From: Thermohalobaculum sp039030915
GTDB lineage: Bacteria > Pseudomonadota > Alphaproteobacteria > Rhodobacterales > Rhodobacteraceae
Length of the DNA stretch: 64,000 bases
Assembly: GCA_039030915.1 (NCBI GenBank)
Contig: JBCCDG010000004.1
Coordinates: 28,144-92,143 of the forward strand
Reading direction: 5' to 3'
Made by a program: the position numbers and the translations under genes
Notes under the pieces: generated by a model
What the model was told of the DNA's origin: nothing
Seen by the model: the letters and a program-made list of their open reading frames with translations, nothing else
Database searches by the model: none
Shown here: one piece after another, positions 8,035 to 15,404 of the stretch
Layout of the letters: each line of letters begins with the position of its first letter
Numbering within the stretch: position 1 is the stretch's first letter

Positions 8035-8772
8035 ATGCGCGCGCTCTTCCTCTTCGTCCTCCTCACGCTCCTCGCCGCCAGCCCGGCGCGCGCCCAGTTC
8101 GCGGTCGTCGAGGGTAGCGTCGACTGGCCCGAGGAGACGCGGCTCACCCGCGATACGCTGATCGAGGTGAGCATCGCCGATATCGGCCGCGGGCCCCTCG
8201 GCGCGCGGGAACTCGCGCGCCAGCTCCTCGCTCCCTCGACACGGCCCCTGCCCTTCCGCCTCGCGGTCGATCCGGCTCTCGCGCCCAAGGGTGGGCAGTA
8301 CCGCATCACCGCCCGCATGCGCGAGGGACGGAGCACGCTCTACGAAGGCGGCCACGAGCTTCGCCTCGACCCGGTGCTCGACATCGGCGCACCGGCGATC
8401 CGGATGCAGAACCCAGTGCTCGCGGGCCGGCGCGAAGTCTCGCCGTTAGGGCGCCAATGGCGGCTGCAGGACTTCACACGGCACGATCTGCCGCCCGTGG
8501 CCGTGGTGCTGCTCAAGATCGACGAGGATGGCAGCGTGGACGGCGATACGGGCTGCAACCTCTTCACCGCGCGCGCCACTCTCACCGCCGAAACCCTCAG
8601 CTTCGCGCCCGCGCGCCTCACCCGCCGCGGCTGTACGCCCGCCCTCGCCGAGACCGAGCGCCGTTTCCTGAGGCTGCTGCGCGACACCCGCGTCTGGGAG
8701 ATCCGCGAGCGCACGCTCACGCTCTTCGACGGCTCCGGCCTCGCCCTCGGCAGCTTCCGCGACGACTTCTGA
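8035..8772 (+). CDS. Secreted YbaY-like and META-domain protein
   Basis: A 245-residue exported protein. Residues 1-21 form a Sec signal peptide cut at ARA-QF. Residues about 25-115 resemble the YbaY domain (VEGSVDWPEETRLTRDTLIEVSIADI), and residues about 130-240 are a META/HslJ domain with WRLQDF, GSVDGDTGCNLFTARATL and FLRLLRDTRVWEI. Proteins with this pairing are periplasmic or outer-membrane-associated and linked to stress or antibiotic resistance, but their molecular role is not established. The ATG at 8035 is chosen because the signal peptide starts there; upstream codons belong to the transposase remnant. Confidence 0.85.
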   Translation: MRALFLFVLLTLLAASPARAQFAVVEGSVDWPEETRLTRDTLIEVSIADIGRGPLGARELARQLLAPSTRPLPFRLAVDPALAPKGGQYRITARMREGRSTLYEGGHELRLDPVLDIGAPAIRMQNPVLAGRREVSPLGRQWRLQDFTRHDLPPVAVVLLKIDEDGSVDGDTGCNLFTARATLTAETLSFAPARLTRRGCTPALAETERRFLRLLRDTRVWEIRERTLTLFDGSGLALGSFRDDF

Positions 8773-9255
8773 AGCTTCGTCGCCGCTCTAGATCGCCCCG
8801 GCACGATCTGCTCAGGTGGGGCCGCTCGTTCGAAGGCGGCGGCGGATGTCTTCGTGGCGAGGGCCTGGCGGGGTCGGCGGCGGTTGTGGGTCTGGGCGCG
8901 GTGGCCATCTCGGCGTTCGCCCGGGCGGGGCTCTCGACACACTGGCGATGGGCACAGGCGGCCTTCGGCGACCGGATCGGCCGTTCCGTCATGCCGTTCG
9001 GCCGCGGGAGAGGCCTTGGCGCGCCCTTCGTTCGAGCGATGATGGCGAACAAGGGGTGGTAACCGCCCTCGGCGGCGGTCGCCCCAGGCCATCGTCGTTC
9101 AATCCCGTCCTCGATGGCGATACTCATCGCCGCGATCCTCTCCGCAGCCCGAGAAGACTTTCACCGGGTCGATACAGCGCCTGCCGACCGCCCGCATGGC
9201 CGCCGCCGGGAACAACCCTTCCCGGATATCCCGGTGCGCGATGCAGCAGCGACCA
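8773..9255. other. Gap without a recognisable gene between the META protein gene and the pnp terminator
   Basis: About 480 bases. Frames on both strands stay open, as expected at this GC content, but none shows a domain, a signal peptide or a convincing start. It could hold remains of decayed DNA like the transposase fragment just upstream, but I could not assign any. The right-hand end grades into the transcription terminators of the oppositely oriented pnp gene. Confidence 0.4.
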
Positions 9256-9342
9256 CAAGAAAAGCATCGCGCCGATCAGGCGCGATTCCGCCTGCCTCGA
9301 TCTCCAGAACGCGAAACGCCCCGGCGCGGACACCGGGGCGTT
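9256..9342 (-). terminator. Tandem hairpins ending the truB-rpsO-pnp transcript
   Basis: Read on the minus strand after the pnp stop there are two hairpins. The first is a 10-bp stem, AACGCCCCGG (9315-9324) with CCGGGGCGTT (9333-9342). The second is an 8-bp stem, ATCGCGCC (9266-9273) with GGCGCGAT (9279-9286), followed on the minus strand by GCTTTTCTTGT. The second has the U-rich tail of an intrinsic terminator; the first may stabilise the 3' end. Confidence 0.75.
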
Positions 9343-9371
9343 GCAATGGTCTGAGAGGGAAGGCCCGGAGG

Positions 9372-11507
9372 TCAGCCCTCGGCCTTCTCCTTCTCGATTT
9401 CCTTGCCGGTCGCCTGGTCGACGACCTTCATGGAGAGCCGGGTCTTGCCCCGATCGTCGAAGCCCATGAGCTTGACCTTCACCTCCTGGCCCTCCTTGAC
9501 GAGGTCCCGGGGGTTGGCGCCGCGCTCGTTGGTCATCTGGGAGATGTGCACCAGGCCGTCGCGCGCGCCGAAATAGTTAACGAAGGCGCCAAAATCCATG
9601 ATCTTCACCACCTTGCCGGTGTAGATCGCGCCCACCTCCGGCTCGGCGACGATGCCGTTGATCATGGCCTTGGCCTTCTCGATGCAGGCGGCGTCCGGCG
9701 AGGCGATCTTGATGATCCCGTCGTCGTTGATGTCGACCTTGGCGCCCGACTCCTCGACGATGCCGCGGATGACCTTGCCGCCCGAGCCGATCACTTCCCG
9801 GATCTTGTCCGTGTTGATCTGCATGGTCTCAATCCGGGGCGCGTGGACCGAGAACTCCTGGCGCCCGGCAGTGAGGGCCTTGGACATCTCGCCGAGGATG
9901 CGCAACCGCCCGTCCTTCGCCTGAGCGAGCGCCTGCTTCATGATGTCGGGCGTGATGCCCGCCACCTTGATGTCCATCTGCAGCGAGGTGATGCCCGTCT
10001 CGGTGCCGGCCACCTTGAAGTCCATGTCTCCGAGATGGTCCTCATCGCCGAGGATGTCGGTCAGCACCGCGAACTGCCCGTCGTCCTCCAGGATCAGGCC
10101 CATGGCCACACCCGCGACCGGCGCCTTCAGCGGCACGCCCGCATCCATCATCGAGAGCGACCCGCCGCAGACGGAGGCCATCGACGAGGAGCCATTCGAC
10201 TCCGTGATCTCCGAGACGAGGCGGATCGTGTAGGGAAAGTCCGTCGCCGCCGGCAGCACGGCCTGCAAGGCGCGCCAGGCAAGCTTGCCGTGGCCCACTT
10301 CGCGCCGTCCCGGCGGGCCCATGCGCCCGGCCTCACCCACCGAATAGGGCGGGAAATTGTAGTGCAGCAGGAACTTCTCGCGCCAGTCGCCTTCGAGGCT
10401 GTCGATGATCTGCTCGTCGTCGCCGGTGCCGAGCGTGGTCACGACCAGGCCCTGCGTCTCGCCGCGCGTGAAGAGAGCCGAGCCATGCGTCCGCGGCAGT
10501 ACGCCCACCTCGCTGACGATCGGGCGCACAGTGGTGAGGTCACGCCCGTCAATCCGCTTGCCGGTCTTGATCACGTCGCCGCGCAGGACCGCGCTCTCGA
10601 GCTTCTTGAAGCAGCTCTTGAGGCCCTTGTCCTCGAGCTCCTCCTCCGTGAGCCCTTCCTTCACCGCCTCGCGCGCCGCGGCGATGGCGTCCTGGCGCTC
10701 GAGCTTGTCGGTGATGGCGAAGGCGGCACGCATCTTCTCCTCGCCGAGGCTCCTGACCTTCTCGTAGAGCGCCGAGTTGTCGGGCGGCTGGAAGTCGAAC
10801 GGCTCCTTCGCGGCATCTTCCGCGAGCGCGATGATCGCGTCGATGACCGGCTGCATCGCCTCATGGCCGAAGGTGACGGCGCCCAGCATCTCCTCTTCGG
10901 AAAGCTCGTAGGCTTCCGACTCGACCATCATCACCGCGTCCTTGGTGCCGGCGACAATGAGGTTGAGGCGCTGGTCCGGGTTCTCGTTCAGCTTCTGCAT
11001 GTCGTCGACAGCCGGATTCAGCACGTAGTTCCCGTCCACAAAGCCCACGCGCGCCGCGCCGATGGGCCCCAGGAACGGCGCCCCTGAAAGGGTCAGCGAA
11101 GCCGAGGCCGCAATCAGGCCGAGGATGTCGGGGTCGTTTTCGAGGTCGTGGCTCAGCACGGTCACGATGACCTGCGTCTCGTTCTTGAAGCCGTCCACGA
11201 AGAGCGGACGGATCGGCCGGTCGATCAGACGGGAGGTCAGGACCTCCTTCTCCGTCGGCTTGGCCTCGCGCTTGAAGAAGCCGCCCGGGATCTTGCCGGC
11301 GGCGTAGTACCGCTCCTGATAGTGGACGGTGAGCGGGAAGAAATCGAGGCCCTCCTTGGGCTTTCTCTCGAAGACCGTGGTGGCGAGCACCGTGGTCTCG
11401 CCGATGGTGGCGAGCACCGCGCCATCGGCCTGGCGCGCCATGCGCCCGGTCTCGAGCGTGAGCGTCTGACCGCCCCACTCGATCTCTTTCTTGACGATAT
11501 CGAACAT
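9372..11507 (-). CDS. pnp: Polyribonucleotide nucleotidyltransferase (PNPase)
   Basis: A 3'-5' phosphorolytic exoribonuclease and RNA-tailing enzyme, a trimer that often belongs to the degradosome; 711 residues, the normal length. Two RNase PH-like domains (about 10-140 and 320-460) flank an all-alpha linker. A KH domain follows at about 552-611 with the GSGG loop at 574-577, then an S1 domain at about 621-690 (GKVVKIMDFGAFVNYFG). The ATG at 11507 has AAGGA a few bases upstream. It is the last gene of truB-rpsO-pnp, an order conserved across many bacteria. The long rpsO-pnp spacer contains strong stem-loops, consistent with the known autoregulation of pnp through its leader in E. coli. Confidence 0.98.
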   Translation of the reverse strand: MFDIVKKEIEWGGQTLTLETGRMARQADGAVLATIGETTVLATTVFERKPKEGLDFFPLTVHYQERYYAAGKIPGGFFKREAKPTEKEVLTSRLIDRPIRPLFVDGFKNETQVIVTVLSHDLENDPDILGLIAASASLTLSGAPFLGPIGAARVGFVDGNYVLNPAVDDMQKLNENPDQRLNLIVAGTKDAVMMVESEAYELSEEEMLGAVTFGHEAMQPVIDAIIALAEDAAKEPFDFQPPDNSALYEKVRSLGEEKMRAAFAITDKLERQDAIAAAREAVKEGLTEEELEDKGLKSCFKKLESAVLRGDVIKTGKRIDGRDLTTVRPIVSEVGVLPRTHGSALFTRGETQGLVVTTLGTGDDEQIIDSLEGDWREKFLLHYNFPPYSVGEAGRMGPPGRREVGHGKLAWRALQAVLPAATDFPYTIRLVSEITESNGSSSMASVCGGSLSMMDAGVPLKAPVAGVAMGLILEDDGQFAVLTDILGDEDHLGDMDFKVAGTETGITSLQMDIKVAGITPDIMKQALAQAKDGRLRILGEMSKALTAGRQEFSVHAPRIETMQINTDKIREVIGSGGKVIRGIVEESGAKVDINDDGIIKIASPDAACIEKAKAMINGIVAEPEVGAIYTGKVVKIMDFGAFVNYFGARDGLVHISQMTNERGANPRDLVKEGQEVKVKLMGFDDRGKTRLSMKVVDQATGKEIEKEKAEG

Positions 11508-11581
11508 GGTCGTTCCTTGATCTGGCCCGGGCCTCCCCCTGGAGGCGGAACCTTGCGTCGACGGCCGGCCGGGCCGGTCGC

Positions 11582-11622
11582 GGCCCCCCGGTTTCAGCCT
11601 TCCCGCGATCGGCCGGGGGGCC
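11582..11622 (-). promoter_or_regulatory. GC stem-loop in the pnp leader
   Basis: GGCCCCCCGG (11582-11591) is perfectly complementary to CCGGGGGGCC (11613-11622), and the flanks contain further complementary GC blocks. It lies in the 228-base rpsO-pnp spacer. In E. coli, PNPase represses its own mRNA after RNase III cuts a leader stem in the same position. The position and strength of this stem suggest a similar leader; the mechanism is inferred. Confidence 0.45.
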
Positions 11623-11683
11623 GGGCCGGGCGGGTCGCGGGCGGGCCCTGTCGCGCGCACCGTCCGCTCGTCAGCATGAACAA

Positions 11684-11718
11684 GACGCGGCGCGGAGGCA
11701 GACCCCCCGCGCCGCGTC
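11684..11718 (-). terminator. 12-bp hairpin just after rpsO (attenuator or partial terminator)
   Basis: GACGCGGCGCGG (11684-11695) and CCGCGCCGCGTC (11707-11718) form a perfect 12-bp stem with an 11-base loop, 17 bases after the rpsO stop on the minus strand. The following bases (TTGTTCATG) are only modestly U-rich, so partial termination or mRNA end protection between rpsO and pnp is more likely than complete termination. Confidence 0.6.
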
Positions 11719-11735
11719 GTATCTTCAGTCGGGCA

Positions 11736-12005
11736 TCAGCGCCGAATGCCGAGGCGCTTGATCAGACCCTGATAGCGCTCCACGTCCTTTGCCTTCACAT
11801 AGTCGAGCAGCTTGCGGCGCTGGCTGACCATCTTGAGGAGGCCACGGCGGGAGTGGTTGTCCTTCTTGTGGGTCTTGAAGTGCTCGGTAAGTGTCGTGAT
11901 CCGATCCGTCAGGATCGCGACCTGCACCTCGGGCGAGCCGGTGTCGCCTTCCTTGGCACCATATTCCTTGATGAGCGCTTCCTTGCGCTCGGGCGTGATC
12001 GACAT
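11736..12005 (-). CDS. rpsO: 30S ribosomal protein S15
   Basis: An 89-residue protein of the small ribosomal subunit that binds 16S rRNA early in assembly. The whole sequence is canonical S15, with GDTGSPEVQVAILTDRI, the THKKDNHSRRGLL loop, MVSQRRKLLDY and a C-terminal RYQGLIKRLGIRR. The length is exact for the family. AAGGAAA lies a few bases before the ATG at 12005. It lies 46 bases after truB and is followed by a strong hairpin before pnp. Confidence 0.98.
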   Translation of the reverse strand: MSITPERKEALIKEYGAKEGDTGSPEVQVAILTDRITTLTEHFKTHKKDNHSRRGLLKMVSQRRKLLDYVKAKDVERYQGLIKRLGIRR

Positions 12006-12051
12006 CGGGTTTCCTTTCGGTCGGGGGCCGCACCTCGGCGGTTGCCCGAAT

Positions 12052-12987
12052 TCAGAGGTTGAAGACCCGGCCCGGTCGGAACTGAAGGCCCGTCCGGGTG
12101 CCGATGGCGACGGGCAGAACCTCGCCCGCCCGTTCCTCGGCCGCCCAGCCGGTCGCGCCCTCGGCCCAGTCCGGCGGAAAATCCGCCGGCTCGAGCACCA
12201 TGCCGCGCCGCAGCCGGTCCGCTTCCTCCCCCGAGACGGCCAGAGCCGGGATGTCGTCCAGCCCGGTCGCCACCGGCAGGAGGTGCGCAGACGCGGCCTC
12301 TTGCCCGATTTTCTCCCCCGGCGCAAACGAAAACGCGCGCTTCAGCGTCATGGTCCCGCTCGCCAGCCGGCGAAGCGCGGAGACATGGGCACCGCAGCCG
12401 AGCACCCGGCCGAGATCGCGGGCGATCGAGCGCACATAGCCCCCCTTGCCGCAGATCATCTCCAGCACCGCGTGATCGGGATCGGGCCTTTCGAGGAGCA
12501 CCAGGCGCTCCACCGTGAGCGGCCGCGCCCGGAGCTCGGGCAGGGCCTCGGGATCGTCGAGCGCCGCACGGGCGAGGTCGTAAGCCCGCGTCCCGTCGAT
12601 CTTGACAGCCGAAAAGGCGGGCGGCACCTGCATGATCGCACCCGTGAAGGCCGGCAGCGCGGCGCGGATCTCGTCGTCCGAGGGACGTGCCGCACTCTCC
12701 GCAAGAACCGCGCCCTCGGCGTCGTCCGTCGTGGTCGCCTGCCCCAGTCGCACGCCGAAGCGGTACGTTTTCGCCCCTTCCTGCACCAGCGGGATGGTCT
12801 TCGTAGCCTCGCCGAAGGCAATCGCCAGAAGGCCCGAGGCCAGCGGATCCAGCGTGCCCGCATGCCCCGCCTTCTTCGCATCGAGCGCCCGACGGCACAT
12901 GTTCACGACATCCGATGAGGTTGGCCCCACCGGCTTGTCCACGATCAGCCAGCCATGCACGTCCCGCCCGCGCTTGCGCCGCGCCAT
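12052..12987 (-). CDS. truB: tRNA pseudouridine(55) synthase
   Basis: Makes pseudouridine 55 in the T-arm of tRNAs; 311 residues, the normal length. The catalytic Asp47 sits in AGTLDPLASG, preceded by KPVGPTSSDVV, and YRFGVRLG and GKGGYVRSIARDLG are further TruB landmarks. It is the first gene of the truB-rpsO-pnp operon. The upstream neighbour on this strand is not rbfA but a spacer of about 245 bases after the MoxR-operon end, so this operon probably has its own promoter there. Confidence 0.97.
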   Translation of the reverse strand: MARRKRGRDVHGWLIVDKPVGPTSSDVVNMCRRALDAKKAGHAGTLDPLASGLLAIAFGEATKTIPLVQEGAKTYRFGVRLGQATTTDDAEGAVLAESAARPSDDEIRAALPAFTGAIMQVPPAFSAVKIDGTRAYDLARAALDDPEALPELRARPLTVERLVLLERPDPDHAVLEMICGKGGYVRSIARDLGRVLGCGAHVSALRRLASGTMTLKRAFSFAPGEKIGQEAASAHLLPVATGLDDIPALAVSGEEADRLRRGMVLEPADFPPDWAEGATGWAAEERAGEVLPVAIGTRTGLQFRPGRVFNL

Positions 12988-13232
12988 CGAAGCCTCCCAC
13001 CGTCAGCGGGTCGCCCGGTAGCCCTGCGGGCTAGGTCAGGTCAAGGATGGCGAACGGCGCCGCAGGCGCACCTGCCGACTGCTCGGCATGACGCCCGCTC
13101 GGACGGCGCGTCCAGCGCCCCGCCTTGGAACCGTGTATCGTGCCGCCGATTTCGGCTCCGACGCCGCCGGATGGCGGCGGCGGAGCGCAAGATGCGTCGC
13201 GCCAGCGACACCGCTTGGCTGAAGAGGCCGCC

Positions 13233-15335
13233 TCAGCGGCCCTCACGGCGCCAGGCGGCGAGGAAGAGGAGGCCGGTGGCGAGCGCAGCCAGCCAGGCGG
13301 GCAGGAGCGGCGTGAGGCGAATGCCGGTGACGCGATAGGCCTCCCGCTCCACGAAGCCGAGCCAGGAGCGGCCATGGGCACGCCGCCCCTCCGCGACCAG
13401 CCTCAGATCCGGCACGCCCCCTTCGACGAGCCATGTGCTGCGACCGCCCGTCTCCTCGACCAACGGCGCCAGAGCCTCGCCGCTCGCGATGGGTTCGGCA
13501 TATTCGCGGGGGCTGGCGGGTCCGACGGCCGCCACCGCGTCCAGCCCGTCCGCGTTGAACCGCCAGAGCCCTTCGTCGGCATCCTCGATCCGCGCGCTCC
13601 AGCGCCCCGGCCCATCCGCCTGCAGGCTCACCTCCAGAAGCGTGCCGTCCGGCGTGGTCGCAACCACCAACTCGCCCGGATTCTCCTCGAGGCTGCGGCG
13701 CTCGACGACCACGGCACCCGGCTCGGCGCGGGCCATCAGGGCCTCCTCCTCGAGCTCAGGTTCCTTCATGAGCCAGTGCGCCGTCCGGCGAAGGAGGTCC
13801 GCCTGCGGTCCTCCACCCTCATAGCCGCGGGACCAGAGCCAGGCATGGTCCGACGCCAGCAGCGCGACCCGCCCCTCTCCCACCCGATCGAGGATCAGGA
13901 GCGGGCGTTCCTCGTCGCCGGTCATCACCACGTTGCCGCTGCGCTGCGCGACATCGATCTGGCGGAGCCAACGGCCCCAGGCCGGCGCCTGCTCGCCCTC
14001 GCCGTCAGGCACCATGCCCGACTGCGCCTCCAGCCCCGCCGTCACCGGATGCCGCTCACCGACCTCGCTCACCCGCGGCAGGAAGGGACGCTCGATCGCC
14101 TCCACCGTCGGCTCCGCCGGCAGAACCCGGCTCAAGGGCGTGCGCGCAAGGCTCTGCGCACCCGCGAAGGCAGGCCCGGAGGCGACGAACACCGCACCGC
14201 CCTCCTCCACGTAGCGCACGATATTCGCGAGATACGCGGTCGCCAGCACGCCCCGCCAGCGGTACCGGTCGAATACGATGAGGTCGAACCCGTCGATCTT
14301 GTCGAGAAAGAGCTCCCGGGTCGGGAAGGCGATCAGCGAGAGCTCGCTCACCGGCGTGCCGTCCTGCTTCGCGGGCGGGCGAAGAATCGTGAAGTGTATG
14401 AGGTCCACCATCGGATCGGACTTCAGCAGGTCGCGCCATGTGCGGCCGCCCGGATGCGGTTCGCCCGAGACGAGCAGCACGCGGAGCCGGTCCCTGACGC
14501 CCGAGACGGTGGAGATGATGCGATTGTTGCGGGTCGTCAGCTCTCCGTCCACCTCGGCGATGCGAATATCGACCACTGTCGGGCCGCCATGCGTAAGCGG
14601 CACCTCAAGCTCGAATTCCTCCCCGACGCGAAGCGCCATCGGCTGCGGCGGGGCGCCGTCGATGGCGACCTCCGCGATGACGTCCGCGCCGACGCGCCCG
14701 GCGGCCTCGCCCAGCACCTCGGCCGCAATGCGGAACGTGACGCTCTCGCCCACGATCCCGAAGGCCGGCGCGTTGAGGAGCGCGAGGCGAAGGTCGAAGG
14801 CATTCGGATCGCCCGCCAGCACCTGATGCACCGGGGCCGGAAAGCGCTCCAGCAACGCGGCGTCGTGCACGCGGCCATCCGTCAGGAGGATGGCGCCCGC
14901 AATCTGATCGGGCGCCACGCGCGCCGCCGCCGCATCGAGCGCGGAGAGAAGGCGGGTGCCGCGATTGCGCCCGTCATCCTCGGGGTCGAGCTCGATGACG
15001 CGCAGCTCGAGCGGTCGGGCGGGCGTAGAAAGTGCGTCCGCCGCCTCAGTCAGCCGCGCTCGCGCCTCGGCGATGGCGTCAGAACGCTCCTCAAGCGACG
15101 TGCTGGCGCTGAGATCGACGACGAGAAAGCCGATATTGGCCAGCCCTTCCCGCTCCTCGCGCTTCAGCTGCGGGCCCGAGAGGGCGAGCACCAGCACGCC
15201 GAGCGCCAGCGCGCGCAGCCACCAGCCTGTGAGCCCGCGGATCCAGGCAAAGCCGACCGCGGCGAGCGCCAACAGCGCCGCCACGATGATGCCCGCCCAG
15301 GGCAGCAGCGGGTCGAAGACAAGGCTCGTCTGCAT
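13233..15335 (-). CDS. Membrane protein with VWA (MIDAS) and glutamine-amidotransferase-like domains
   Basis: A 700-residue protein and the last gene of the moxR operon. Two N-terminal membrane segments (about 13-31 and 38-53) are followed by a VWA-like domain with an intact metal-site start, VVDLSAS (Asp74-Ser78). A class I amidotransferase-like region (LRVLLVSGEPHPGG to YVEEGGAVFVASGPAFAG) comes next, then a beta-rich region and a C-terminal membrane helix at about 677-695. No catalytic Cys of a true amidotransferase is evident, so the fold is probably structural. Such proteins accompany MoxR AAA ATPases in alphaproteobacteria, and the complex is thought to act in envelope or protein maturation. 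It follows the DUF4159 gene by about 70 bases. Confidence 0.8.
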   Translation of the reverse strand: MQTSLVFDPLLPWAGIIVAALLALAAVGFAWIRGLTGWWLRALALGVLVLALSGPQLKREEREGLANIGFLVVDLSASTSLEERSDAIAEARARLTEAADALSTPARPLELRVIELDPEDDGRNRGTRLLSALDAAAARVAPDQIAGAILLTDGRVHDAALLERFPAPVHQVLAGDPNAFDLRLALLNAPAFGIVGESVTFRIAAEVLGEAAGRVGADVIAEVAIDGAPPQPMALRVGEEFELEVPLTHGGPTVVDIRIAEVDGELTTRNNRIISTVSGVRDRLRVLLVSGEPHPGGRTWRDLLKSDPMVDLIHFTILRPPAKQDGTPVSELSLIAFPTRELFLDKIDGFDLIVFDRYRWRGVLATAYLANIVRYVEEGGAVFVASGPAFAGAQSLARTPLSRVLPAEPTVEAIERPFLPRVSEVGERHPVTAGLEAQSGMVPDGEGEQAPAWGRWLRQIDVAQRSGNVVMTGDEERPLLILDRVGEGRVALLASDHAWLWSRGYEGGGPQADLLRRTAHWLMKEPELEEEALMARAEPGAVVVERRSLEENPGELVVATTPDGTLLEVSLQADGPGRWSARIEDADEGLWRFNADGLDAVAAVGPASPREYAEPIASGEALAPLVEETGGRSTWLVEGGVPDLRLVAEGRRAHGRSWLGFVEREAYRVTGIRLTPLLPAWLAALATGLLFLAAWRREGR

Positions 15336-15404
15336 CTCACTCTCCGCGGCCTACCGGCCGGTTCCTTCTGCCGCCTTCCCGAGCGGCGCCCACAGGCCGG
15401 GCGC

